The position numbers were made by a program, and so were the translations under genes. This document shows, in pieces, positions 36,201 through 44,942 of a stretch of DNA of 64,000 nt (within the stretch, counting starts at the first letter, position 1; each line of letters opens with the position of its first letter). Source of the stretch: CAXQZM01 sp965229645 (lineage in GTDB: Bacteria > Pseudomonadota > Alphaproteobacteria > UBA7985); assembly GCA_965229645.1 (NCBI GenBank), contig OZ245893.1, positions 2,728,001 through 2,792,000 on the forward strand, in the 5' to 3' direction. The notes beneath the pieces were generated by a model. The model had not been told where the DNA came from. It did not search any database and saw nothing but the letters and a program-made list of their open reading frames with translations.

Positions 36201-39200
36201 ACGATGCCAGCAACGACACTGTCCTGGATAGCCTTGATGTGGGTTCTGGCGAAGTCGATGTTTCAGGTTCAACCCTGACGCTGTCGCCCGATGAAGACAT
36301 GCTCTACAATACCGAGTACTATGTTCTAATCCCCGATGGTGCGATCGAAGATGCGGCGGGCAACGCCTATCCAGGGATCTCCGACACCAGCGCTTGGACC
36401 TTCACAACCGAGGCTGACAATTACGCGCCCTCGAGTTCCGCAAGTTCTCCGGCCAATGGGGCGAGCGGTGTGTTGGTTGACGCCGATCTGGTCTTGAGTT
36501 TTGATGAAACCATCGAAGCCGGCTCGGGCTCCATTACCCTGCACGATGCCAGCAACGACACTGTCCTGGATAGCCTTGATGTGGGTTCTGGAGAAGTTGA
36601 TGTTTCAGGCTCAACCCTGACCCTGTCGCCCGATGAAGACATGCTCTACGACACGGGGTACTATGTTATAATTCCCGATGGTGCGATCGAAGATGCGGCG
36701 GGCAACGCCTATCCAGGGATCTCCGACACCAGCGCTTGGACCTTCACAACCGAGACGGATAGCTACGCGCCGACGAGCTCCTCGAGTTCCCCCGCCAATG
36801 GGGCAAGCGGTGTGTTGGTCGACGCCGATCTGGTCCTGAGCTTTGATGAGACCATCCAAGCAGGCTCGGGCTCCATTACCTTGCACGATGCCAGCAACGA
36901 CACTGTCCTGGATAGCCTTGATGTGGGTTCTGGCGAAGTCGATGTTTCAGGTTCAACCCTGACGCTGTCGCCCGATGAAGACATGCTCTACAATACCGAG
37001 TACTATGTGCTGATCCCCGATGGTGCGATCGAAGATGCGGCGGGCAACGCCTATCCAGGGATCTCCGACACCAGCGCTTGGACCTTCACAACCGAGGCTG
37101 ACAATTACGCGCCCTCGAGTTCCGCAAGTTCTCCGGCCAATGGGGCGAGCGGTGTGTTGGTTGATGCTGATCTGGTCTTGAGTTTTGATGAAACCATCGA
37201 AGCAGGCTCGGGCTCCATTACCCTGCACGATGCCAGCAACGACACTGTCCTGGATAGCCTTGATGTGGGTTCTGGAGAAGTTGATGTTTCAGGCTCAACC
37301 CTGACCCTGTCGCCCGATGAAGACATGCTCTACAACACGGGGTACTATGTGCTGATCCCCGATGGCGCGATCAAAGATGCGGCGGGCAATGCCTATCCAG
37401 GGATCTCCGACACCAGCGCTTGGACCTTCACAACCGAGGTCGATGGCTACGCGCCCTCGAGTTCCGCAAGTTCTCCGGCCAATGGGGCGAGCGGTGTGTT
37501 GGTCGACGCCGATCTGGTCTTGAGCTTTGACGAGACCATCGAAGCGGGCTCGGGCTCCATTACCCTGCACGATGCCAGCGACGACACCGTCCTGGACAGT
37601 CTTGATGTGGGTTCTGGAGAAGTCGATGTTTCAGGTTCAACCCTGACCCTGTCGCCCGATGAGGACATGCTCTACGACACGGGGTACTATGTTCTAATTC
37701 CCGATGGCGCGATCATCGACGAGGCGGGCAACGCCTACCCAGGGATCACAGACACGAGCGCTTGGACCTTCACAACCGAAGCTGACAATTACGCGCCGAC
37801 GAGTTCCGCAAGTTCTCCAGCCAATGGGGCGAGCGGTGTGTTGGTCGATGCCGATCTGGTCTTGAGTTTTGACGAGACCATCGAAGCAGGCTCGGGCTCC
37901 ATTACCCTTCACGATGCTAGCAACGACACCGTCCTGGACAGCCTTGATGTCAGTTCCTCCGAAGTTGATGTTTCAGGTTCAACCCTAACCCTGTCGCCCG
38001 ATGAGGACATGCTCTACGACACGGGGTACTATGTTCTAATTCCCGATGGCGCGATCATCGACGAGGCGGGCAATGCCTATCCAGGGATCTCCGACACGAG
38101 CGCTTGGACCTTTACAACCGAGACCGATGGCTACGCGCCGACGAGTTCCGCAAGTTCTCCCGTCAATGGGGCGAGCGGCGTGTTGGTCGACGCCGATCTG
38201 GTCTTGAGCTTTGACGAGACCATCCAGGCGGGCTCGGGCTCCATTACCCTGCACGATTCCAGCGACGGCACCGTCCTGGACAGTCTTGACGTGGGCTCTG
38301 GAGAAGTTGATGTTTCAGGTTCAACCCTGACCCTGTCGCCCGATGAAGACATGCTCTACGACACGGGGTACTATGTTCTAATCCCCGATGGCGCGATCAA
38401 AGATGCGGCGGGCAATGCCTACCCAGGGATTGCGGACACCAGCGCTTGGACCTTCACAACCGAGGTTGATGGCTACGCGCCGACGAGTTCCGCAAGTTCC
38501 CCCGCCAATGGGGCGAGCGGTGTGTTGGTTGACGCCGATCTGGTCTTGAGCTTTGACGAGACCATCCAAGCAGGCTCGGGCTCCATTACCCTGCACGATG
38601 CCAGCGACGGCACCGTCCTGGACAGTCTTGACGTGGGCTCTGGCGAAGTTGATGTTTCAGGTTCAACCCTGACCCTGTCGCCCGATGAGGACATGCTCTA
38701 CGACACGGGGTACTATGTTCTAATTCCCGATGGCGCGATCAAAGATGCGGCGGGCAATGCCTACCCAGGGATTGCGGACACGAGCGCTTGGACCTTCACA
38801 ACCGAAGCTGACAATTACGCGCCGACGAGTTCCGCAAGTTCTCCAGCCAATGGGGCGAGCGGTGTGTTGGTCGATGCCGATCTGGTCTTGAGTTTTGACG
38901 AGACCATCGAAGCAGGTTCGGGCTCCATTACCCTTCACGACGCCAGCGACGGCAGCGTCCTGGATAGCCTTGATGTGGGTTCTGGCGAAGTTGATGTTTC
39001 AGGTTCAACCCTAACCCTGTCGCCCGATGAGGACATGCTCTACGACACGGGGTACTATATTCTAATCCCCGATGGCGCGATCAAAGATGCGTCGGGCAAT
39101 GCCTATCCAGGCATCTCTGACACCAGCGCTTGGACCTTCACAACCGAGGTCGATGGCTACGCGCCGACGAGTTCTTCTAGGTCACCGGCCAATGGGGCGA

Positions 39201-42200
39201 GCGGTGTGTTGGTTGATGCCGATCTGGTCTTGAGCTTTGACGAGACGATTCAAGCAGGCTCGGGCTCCATTACCCTGCACGATGCCAGCGACGACACCGT
39301 CCTGGACAGTCTTGATGTGGGTTCTGGAGAAGTCGATGTTTCAGGTTCAACCCTGACCCTGTCGCCCGATGAGGACATGCTCTACGACACGGGGTACTAT
39401 GTTCTAATTCCCGATGGCGCGATCAAAGATGCGGCGGGCAACGCCTATCCAGGGATCTCCGACACCAGCGCTTGGACCTTCACAACCGAAGCTGACAATT
39501 ACGCGCCGACCAGCACGCCAGGCTCGCCAGCCAACGGGGCGACCGACGTTCCTGTTGACAGCGATCTAGTCCTGAACTTTGACGAGGGCGTTCAAAAGGG
39601 TTCGGGCCTGATTACCCTGCACGATGCCAGCGATGGCAGCGAGCTCGACAACCTTGATGTCAGTTCCTCCGAAGTTGAGGTTGACGGCTCAAGCCTGACG
39701 CTGTCGCCCGACGGTGGCATGGAGTACGACACGGGGTACTATGTGCTGATCCCTGGTGGCGCGATCCTCGATGAGGCGGGCAACGCCTATCCAGGGATCA
39801 CGGACACGAGCGCTTGGACCTTCACAACCGAGGTTGATGGCTACGCGCCGACGAGTTCCGCAAGTTCCCCCGCCAATGGGGCGAGCGGTGTGTTGGTCGA
39901 CGCCGATCTGGTCTTGAGCTTTGACGAGACGATTCAAGCAGGCTCGGGCTCCATTACGCTGCACGATGCCAGCGACGGCACCGTCCTGGACAGTCTTGAC
40001 GTGGGTTCTGGAGAAGTCGATGTTTCAGGTTCAACCCTGACCCTGTCGCCCGATGAGGACATGCTCTACGACACGGGGTACTATGTTCTAATTCCCGATG
40101 GCGCGATCATCGACGAGGCGGGCAACGCCTACCCAGGGATCACAGACACGAGCGCTTGGACCTTCACAACCGAAGCTGACAATTACGCGCCGACGAGTTC
40201 CGCAAGTTCTCCAGCCAATGGGGCGAGCGGTGTGTTGGTCGATGCCGATCTGGTCTTGAGTTTTGACGAGACCATCGAAGCAGGCTCGGGCTCCATTACC
40301 CTTCACGACGCCAGCGACGGCAGCGTCCTGGATAGTCTTGATGTGGGTTCTGGAGAAGTTGATGTTTCAGGTTCAACCCTGACCCTGTCTCCCGATGAAG
40401 ACATGCTCTACGACACGGGGTACTATGTTCTAATTCCCGATGGCGCGATCAAAGATGCGGCGGGCAACCCCTACCCAGGGATCTCCGACACGAGCGCTTG
40501 GACCTTTACAACCGAGGCTGACAATTACGCGCCCTCGAGTTCCGCAAGTTCCCCCGCCAATGGGGCGAGCGGTGTGTTGGTCGACGCCGATCTGGTCTTG
40601 AGTTTTGACGAGACTGTCCAAGCAGGTTCGGGCTCCATTACCCTGCACGACGCTAGCAACGACACCGTCCTGGACAGCCTTGATGTGGGTTCTGGAGAAG
40701 TTGATGTTTCAGGCTCAACCCTGACCCTGTCTCCTGACGAAGACATGCTCTACAACACGGGGTACTATGTGCTGATCCCCGATGGCGCGATCAAAGATGC
40801 GGCGGGCAATGCCTACCCAGGGATCTCCGACACCAGCGCTTGGACCTTCACAACCGAGGTCGATGGCTACGCGCCCTCGAGTTCCGCAAGTTCTCCGGCC
40901 AATGGGGCGAGCGGTGTGTTGGTCGACGCCGATCTGGTCTTGAGCTTTGACGAGACCATCGAAGCGGGCTCGGGCTCCATTACCCTGCACGATGCCAGCG
41001 ACGACACCGTCCTGGACAGTCTTGATGTGGGTTCTGGAGAAGTCGATGTTTCAGGTTCAACCCTGACCCTGTCGCCCGATGAGGACATGCTCTACGACAC
41101 GGGGTACTATGTTCTAATTCCCGATGGCGCGATCATCGACGAGGCGGGCAACGCCTACCCAGGGATCACAGACACGAGCGCTTGGACCTTCACAACCGAA
41201 GCTGACAATTACGCGCCGACGAGTTCCGCAAGTTCTCCAGCCAATGGGGCGAGCGGTGTGTTGGTCGATGCCGATCTGGTCTTGAGTTTTGACGAGACCA
41301 TCGAAGCAGGCTCGGGCTCCATTACCCTTCACGACGCCAGCGACGGCAGCGTCCTGGATAGTCTTGATGTGGGTTCTGGAGAAGTTGATGTTTCAGGTTC
41401 AACCCTAACCCTGTCGCCCGATGAGGACATGCTCTACGACACGGGGTACTATATTCTAATCCCCGATGGCGCGATCAAAGATGCGTCGGGCAATGCCTAT
41501 CCAGGCATCTCTGACACGAGCGCTTGGACCTTTACAACCGAGACCGATGGCTACGCGCCGACGAGTTCTTCTAGGTCACCGGCCAATGGGGCGAGCGGTG
41601 TGTTGGTTGATGCCGATCTGGTCTTGAGCTTTGACGAGACGATTCAAGCAGGCTCGGGCTCCATTACCCTGCACGATGCCAGCGACGACACCGTCCTGGA
41701 CAGTCTTGATGTGGGTTCTGGAGAAGTCGATGTTTCAGGTTCAACCCTGACCCTGTCGCCCGATGAGGACATGCTCTACGACACGGGGTACTATGTTCTA
41801 ATTCCCGATGGCGCGATCATCGACGAGGCGGGCAACGCCTATCCAGGGATCTCCGACACCAGCGCTTGGACCTTCACAACCGAGGTTGATGGCTACGCGC
41901 CGACGAGTTCCGCAAGTTCCCCCGCCAATGGGGCGAGCGGTGTGTTGGTTGACGCCGATCTGGTCTTGAGCTTTGACGAGACCATCCAAGCAGGCTCGGG
42001 CTCCATTACCCTTCACGACGCCAGCGACGGCAGCGTCCTGGATAGTCTTGATGTGGGTTCTGGAGAAGTTGATGTTTCAGGTTCAACCCTAACCCTGTCG
42101 CCCGATGAGGACATGCTCTACGACACGGGGTACTATATTCTAATCCCCGATGGCGCGATCAAAGATGCGTCGGGCAATGCCTATCCAGGGATCACGGACA

Positions 42201-44035
42201 CGAGCGCTTGGACCTTCACAACCGAAGCCGATACTTACGCGCCGACGAGCACGCCCAGCTCGCCAGCCAACGGGGCGACCGACGTTCCTGTTGACAGCGA
42301 TCTGGTCCTGAACTTAGACGAGCCTATTCAAGCAGGGTCAGGCTCCATCACCTTGCACGATGCCAGCGACGGCAGCGAGCTGGACAGCCTTGATGTCAGT
42401 TCCTCCGAAGTTGAGGTTGACGGCTCAAGCCTGACCTTGTCGCCCGACGGTGGCATGGAGTATGACACCCAGTACTATGTGCTGATCCCTGGTGGCGCGA
42501 TCCTCGATGAGGTGGGCAATGCCTATCCAGGAATCACGCAACCAGACGCTTGGACCTTCACAACCGAAGCCGACAAGGACGCGCCGACCAGCACGCCAAG
42601 CTCGCCAGCCAACGGGGCGACCGACGTTCCTGTTGACAGCGATCTGGTCCTGAACTTTGACGAGGGCGTTCAAAAGGGTTCGGGCCTGATTACCTTGCAC
42701 GATGCCAGTGATGGCAGCACGCTGGACAGCCTGGATGTCAGCTCCTTCGAAGTTGAGGTTGCGGACACAAGCCTGACGCTGTCGCCCGACGGTGGCATGG
42801 AGTACGATACGCAGTACTATGTGCTGATCCCCGATGGCGCGATCCTCGATGCGTCGGGCAACGCCTATCCAGGCATCTCCGACACCAACGCTTGGACCTT
42901 CACAACCGAAGCCGACGATGAAGTCCCGCCAGAGGATGCTGGGGTCGTGGTGTCGTCTGCCGTCAACAGTCGGATCGTGGGCAATCAAGTCGGCAACCTC
43001 ATCAACAAAGCCGTTACAGGGGGGCTAACATCTGGCATTGCGCCAGGGTCGAATGGTGGTGCGCAGTCCACGGGAGATCCGAACAGCAATGTGCAAGGGG
43101 ACCAACTCCGCAGGTTGCAGATTCCAGGGGATCAGCTCCGCAGGTTGCAGACTCCGTCGAATCAAACCCCCAGTTTGCAAACGCCCGTGACCTCCTGGGT
43201 TGATACAGGGTCCTACGACACGCTCTACATCCTGTCTGCCCGCGAAGCGGAGGCGAGCCATGGGCCAGCGCTGCCCTTGATTGACTGGTTCTCCTTTGGG
43301 CTCTCTAACGCTTCGGTCGATGCCGAACTCAAGGGGGAAGGCCAACTTGCCTATGGTTTGCTCGGGACAGAACTTACCAAGACCGAGCGCGGCGTCTCGG
43401 GCCTTCTGTACGGCATTGAAGCATCCACCTGGGACTATGAGGCGGAAACCGATGTGGACCGCTCGGGGATTTCGTTCGGCTACTATCAAGCGCATCGAAG
43501 CGAAAGGGGGCTGGTCTACTCCGGATCCGCCATCGCCACCATATCGCAAAATGATCTCGTCAGTACCACGGATGCGACTGCGGACGCACGGTCGTTGCGC
43601 TTGCTCTTGCAAGGGGAAATCAGTGACCCCAGACCTTTGCCCAACAACGCGAGCATGCGTCCTTACGTTGACCTGCTCTACGCGAGCGAAGTTATGGAGG
43701 CCTTCACCTTCTCTGATGGGGCCACTGCGGAGCGTAGCCAGGTTGAAACGGGCCGACTTGGTTTCGGATGGGAATACAGAACAGCGCCGATTCCCACCTA
43801 CGGCCGCTTCACCTTGCGCGGTGAGATGAGCCAGACCTTTGGTGCCGAAGAAGCTCAGTTGAGCGACGGAACCATCTACACCCCCAATGAAGACCCTGTC
43901 GGTTCCATAAGCGTCGGTTGGATTGCCGACACGCAAGACGATACGAACGTGCGGTTGGAACTCACCCTGGGCGAGATTTGGAACGAAGAAAACCAAGAAG
44001 TGCGGCTTGAGGGAACCATCGACCGGCGCTTCTAG
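33233..44035 (+). CDS. Giant repeat autotransporter adhesin (BspA/DUF285 + Big_5-like repeats + beta-barrel)
   Basis: A predicted 3600-residue surface protein. An extended signal peptide ends VFGLLLLGLFMSAPARA. Two 276-residue modules follow, each opening with a Ca-binding-like DSDGDGVSDSCDVDQNG and then BspA/DUF285 repeats (DMSQMFMFDYYFSQDIGGWDVSNV). Next come one divergent (118 residues) and 22 exact 114-residue Ig-like (Big_5/SbsA-type) units with YAPTSSASSPANGASGVLVD and AWTFTTEAD. A short linker with QGDQLRRLQ repeats leads to a C-terminal barrel of about 280 residues ending in Phe (TIDRRF), as in autotransporters. No catalytic domain is seen; adhesion or biofilm is inferred. The ATG at 33233 is preferred over a TTG at 33194. 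Confidence 0.87.
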   Translation: MPLPLVPSRSLVARRLAANVSLSLDLYKPSRHLWARSARVFGLLLLGLFMSAPARADSDGDGVSDSCDVDQNGNASFLGSSGACAGKWVVTQADFDSVGSPYNFDGDVGPGDLTYTLNGYGVEDWYTGNITDMSNYFLDYDYDWFPIGDITGWDTSNVTTMRGMFTFHGDFNQDIGGWDTSKVTDMAQMFYETAFDGNIGNWDTSSVTDMSQMFMFDYYFSQDIGGWDVSNVQTMKEMFSYAEDFNHDIGGWDTGAVGTSSDSNHAGSKGMQSMFDAAMSFNQDLSGWDVTHVPERPKDFSFGADFDWEEDYDRQPIWGTNAGSSGGSSSTADSDGDGVVDSCDVDQNGNASFLGSSGACEGKWVVTQADFDSVGSPYNFDGDVGPGDLSYTLNGYGVEDWYTGNITDMSNYFLDYDYDWFEIGDITGWDTSNVTTMRGMFTFHGSFNQDIGGWDTSKVTDMAHMFYETAFDRNIGDWDTSSVTDMSQMFMFDYYFSQDIGGWDVSNVRTMKEMFSYAEDFNQDIGGWDTGAVGTSSDSDHAGSKSMQSMFDAAMSFNQDLSGWDVTNVPERPSDFSFGADPSWEEDYARQPIWGTNAGVGGAVTDVQAPNVLTLLPANDSADFDPTQDLVLTLDEDVVKGTGNIVIYDANDEVVQTIDVTSDQVTVAGATVTIDPPANLSYATAYYILIADGALVDTATSPNAFGISDVTGWNFTTEADTYAPSSSASSPANGASGVLVDADLVLSFDETVQTGTGSITLHDASNDTVLDSLDVGSGEVDVSGSTLTLSPDEDMLYGTEYYVLIPDGAIEDAAGNAYPGIADTSAWTFTTEADNYAPTSSASSPANGASGVLVDADLVLSFDETIEAGTGSITLHDASNDTVLDSLDVSSSEVDVSGSTLTLSPDEDMLYDTGYYVLIPDGAIKDAAGNAYPGISDTSAWTFTTETDSYAPTSSSSSPANGASGVLVDADLVLSFDETIQAGSGSITLHDASNDTVLDSLDVGSGEVDVSGSTLTLSPDEDMLYNTEYYVLIPDGAIEDAAGNAYPGISDTSAWTFTTEADNYAPSSSASSPANGASGVLVDADLVLSFDETIEAGSGSITLHDASNDTVLDSLDVGSGEVDVSGSTLTLSPDEDMLYDTGYYVIIPDGAIEDAAGNAYPGISDTSAWTFTTETDSYAPTSSSSSPANGASGVLVDADLVLSFDETIQAGSGSITLHDASNDTVLDSLDVGSGEVDVSGSTLTLSPDEDMLYNTEYYVLIPDGAIEDAAGNAYPGISDTSAWTFTTEADNYAPSSSASSPANGASGVLVDADLVLSFDETIEAGSGSITLHDASNDTVLDSLDVGSGEVDVSGSTLTLSPDEDMLYNTGYYVLIPDGAIKDAAGNAYPGISDTSAWTFTTEVDGYAPSSSASSPANGASGVLVDADLVLSFDETIEAGSGSITLHDASDDTVLDSLDVGSGEVDVSGSTLTLSPDEDMLYDTGYYVLIPDGAIIDEAGNAYPGITDTSAWTFTTEADNYAPTSSASSPANGASGVLVDADLVLSFDETIEAGSGSITLHDASNDTVLDSLDVSSSEVDVSGSTLTLSPDEDMLYDTGYYVLIPDGAIIDEAGNAYPGISDTSAWTFTTETDGYAPTSSASSPVNGASGVLVDADLVLSFDETIQAGSGSITLHDSSDGTVLDSLDVGSGEVDVSGSTLTLSPDEDMLYDTGYYVLIPDGAIKDAAGNAYPGIADTSAWTFTTEVDGYAPTSSASSPANGASGVLVDADLVLSFDETIQAGSGSITLHDASDGTVLDSLDVGSGEVDVSGSTLTLSPDEDMLYDTGYYVLIPDGAIKDAAGNAYPGIADTSAWTFTTEADNYAPTSSASSPANGASGVLVDADLVLSFDETIEAGSGSITLHDASDGSVLDSLDVGSGEVDVSGSTLTLSPDEDMLYDTGYYILIPDGAIKDASGNAYPGISDTSAWTFTTEVDGYAPTSSSRSPANGASGVLVDADLVLSFDETIQAGSGSITLHDASDDTVLDSLDVGSGEVDVSGSTLTLSPDEDMLYDTGYYVLIPDGAIKDAAGNAYPGISDTSAWTFTTEADNYAPTSTPGSPANGATDVPVDSDLVLNFDEGVQKGSGLITLHDASDGSELDNLDVSSSEVEVDGSSLTLSPDGGMEYDTGYYVLIPGGAILDEAGNAYPGITDTSAWTFTTEVDGYAPTSSASSPANGASGVLVDADLVLSFDETIQAGSGSITLHDASDGTVLDSLDVGSGEVDVSGSTLTLSPDEDMLYDTGYYVLIPDGAIIDEAGNAYPGITDTSAWTFTTEADNYAPTSSASSPANGASGVLVDADLVLSFDETIEAGSGSITLHDASDGSVLDSLDVGSGEVDVSGSTLTLSPDEDMLYDTGYYVLIPDGAIKDAAGNPYPGISDTSAWTFTTEADNYAPSSSASSPANGASGVLVDADLVLSFDETVQAGSGSITLHDASNDTVLDSLDVGSGEVDVSGSTLTLSPDEDMLYNTGYYVLIPDGAIKDAAGNAYPGISDTSAWTFTTEVDGYAPSSSASSPANGASGVLVDADLVLSFDETIEAGSGSITLHDASDDTVLDSLDVGSGEVDVSGSTLTLSPDEDMLYDTGYYVLIPDGAIIDEAGNAYPGITDTSAWTFTTEADNYAPTSSASSPANGASGVLVDADLVLSFDETIEAGSGSITLHDASDGSVLDSLDVGSGEVDVSGSTLTLSPDEDMLYDTGYYILIPDGAIKDASGNAYPGISDTSAWTFTTETDGYAPTSSSRSPANGASGVLVDADLVLSFDETIQAGSGSITLHDASDDTVLDSLDVGSGEVDVSGSTLTLSPDEDMLYDTGYYVLIPDGAIIDEAGNAYPGISDTSAWTFTTEVDGYAPTSSASSPANGASGVLVDADLVLSFDETIQAGSGSITLHDASDGSVLDSLDVGSGEVDVSGSTLTLSPDEDMLYDTGYYILIPDGAIKDASGNAYPGITDTSAWTFTTEADTYAPTSTPSSPANGATDVPVDSDLVLNLDEPIQAGSGSITLHDASDGSELDSLDVSSSEVEVDGSSLTLSPDGGMEYDTQYYVLIPGGAILDEVGNAYPGITQPDAWTFTTEADKDAPTSTPSSPANGATDVPVDSDLVLNFDEGVQKGSGLITLHDASDGSTLDSLDVSSFEVEVADTSLTLSPDGGMEYDTQYYVLIPDGAILDASGNAYPGISDTNAWTFTTEADDEVPPEDAGVVVSSAVNSRIVGNQVGNLINKAVTGGLTSGIAPGSNGGAQSTGDPNSNVQGDQLRRLQIPGDQLRRLQTPSNQTPSLQTPVTSWVDTGSYDTLYILSAREAEASHGPALPLIDWFSFGLSNASVDAELKGEGQLAYGLLGTELTKTERGVSGLLYGIEASTWDYEAETDVDRSGISFGYYQAHRSERGLVYSGSAIATISQNDLVSTTDATADARSLRLLLQGEISDPRPLPNNASMRPYVDLLYASEVMEAFTFSDGATAERSQVETGRLGFGWEYRTAPIPTYGRFTLRGEMSQTFGAEEAQLSDGTIYTPNEDPVGSISVGWIADTQDDTNVRLELTLGEIWNEENQEVRLEGTIDRRF
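33398..35040 (+). repeat. Two 828-bp tandem modules encoding BspA/DUF285 domains
   Basis: The sequence from GCCGACTCCGATGGCG at 33398 recurs at 34226, 828 bp later, in frame. Most of the two copies is near identical; differences cluster near the module ends. Each encodes one Ca-binding-like segment plus a DUF285 repeat domain. Confidence 0.9.
35396..42919 (+). repeat. 22 tandem 342-bp units (114 aa) encoding Ig-like domains
   Basis: The TACGCGCC start of each unit recurs every 342 bp from 35396 to 42578 without a single indel. Nineteen units are of one type (GASGVLVDADLVLSFDE). Units 13, 21 and 22 (39500, 42236, 42578) are a second type (GATDVPVDSDLVLN, ending LSPDGGMEYDT). Pairs such as units 3/5, 4/6 and 7/17 are almost identical, indicating duplication of multi-unit blocks. 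Confidence 0.94.
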
Positions 44036-44041
44036 CTCTAG

Positions 44042-44072
44042 TCGCTCCACGATAGAGAGGATCGTGGAGCGA
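44042..44072 (+). terminator. Hairpin terminator candidate after the adhesin gene
   Basis: A perfect 12-bp inverted repeat, TCGCTCCACGAT and ATCGTGGAGCGA, with a 7-base loop, starts 6 bp after the stop codon. No T-run follows (TTGGTATG), so it may be a weak intrinsic terminator or a 3'-end-protecting stem. Confidence 0.65.
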
Positions 44073-44199
44073 TTGGTATGGGGGCCGCATCGGGCTTGCG
44101 GCTCCCATAATTCCAAAGGTCTTTTGCGACAAACCTGAATATTGATGCCCCCAAAGTCCTCAATAGGGCAGAGGTTGTTTGATTTTTCTCTTGGTGAAA

Positions 44200-44490
44200 C
44201 GAGGCTGGTGCGGGGATGGACGCTTCCGTCCCATCCGCTACCAGTCGGTGGGGGATTCTGCGACCTCGCCTTGCTCGGCAGATGACATTTTTCTTTGACG
44301 ATGTCTAGGTGCTGGTTGGTCGTGTGGCGCGCTTGCCATAGCCAGAAGAAGGGCAGTTGTGAGGCCCTAAATTCGGCAAACCCTCACCCGATGTCATCCC
44401 GCGCGCAGCGAAGCGAAGTCGCGGGATCCAGCACTGATCGGCGGCAGGAAGCACAGACGGCACGAACCTTGCGCTGTGTTAAATGACGCC
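44200..44490 (+). repeat. Family B element, long copy
   Basis: Shares with 59455-59700 a left block (GGATGGAC...TTCC...CCATCCGCT, then GATTCxGCGACCTCGC) and a right block (ATGTCATCC...GCGAAGCGAAGTCGC). The two blocks are imperfect inverted repeats of each other. It is followed by AGGAAGCACAGACGGCAC. Together with family A it fills the 900-bp gene-free space 44036-44942; nothing else is recognised there. Confidence 0.75.
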
Positions 44491-44528
44491 CAGAAAGCGC
44501 ATCTCCAAAGCGAGAGGGCTGCCAGCGA

Positions 44529-44934
44529 ATACCAGCGGCGAATGAGAAGGGCTCTTATGTTCGCTGGTATCAGGGCCGCGACTGCGGTCTCCGTAGCGGC
44601 CCCGAGATGAGCTAAGAAAGCGCCTCGGGGTATAAGCGAAGGCCCCGTCCTGCGGTCGGGCTGAGCGAGCATAGCGAGCGAGTAGAGACCGCTATTGAAA
44701 GCGTCGGGCTGAGCGAGCATAGCGAGCGAGTAGAGACCGCTATTAAAAGCGTCGGGCTGAGCGAGCATAGCGAGCGAGTAGAGACCGCTATTAAAAGCGT
44801 CGGGCTGAGCGAGCATAGCGAGCGAGTAGAGACCGCTATTAAAAGCGTCGGGCTAAGCGAGCGTAGCAAGCGAGGTGAGACCGCAACCTCCAAAAGCCGA
44901 AACGCGAAGCGTTTCTGCCGCGAGACACAAAAGG
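44529..44934 (+). repeat. Family A element, copy 5 (expanded, right stem lost)
   Basis: Starts with the intact ATACCAGCG hairpin and the GGGCCGC/CCCCGAG blocks, then carries a 48-bp tandem array inside, then resumes with GCCGAAACGCGAAGCG...GAGACACAAAA. The terminal AT-rich stem is missing: the sequence ends 8 bp from the acnB stop codon. Confidence 0.88.
44655..44888 (+). repeat. 48-bp tandem repeat (four units plus a degenerate fifth) inside family A copy 5
   Basis: Units start at 44655, 44703, 44751, 44799 and 44847 (GTCGGGCTGAGCGAGCATAG...GACCGCTATT). The first four are nearly identical. The fifth diverges (GGCTAAGCGAGCGTAGCAAG) and leads back into the element. One equivalent unit occurs at the same internal position in copy 7. 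Confidence 0.93.
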
Positions 44935-44942
44935 CTCTCAAA

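Noticed and set aside
35078..42988. Many minus-strand open frames of about 72-91 codons recurring every 342 bp
   Set aside because: They are antisense shadows of the repeated adhesin units and recur only because the units do; no start signals or known motifs.
44655..44888. CRISPR-like look of the 48-bp repeats
   Set aside because: Units are directly adjacent with no variable spacers, and no cas genes are present. This is a plain tandem repeat inside a dispersed element.
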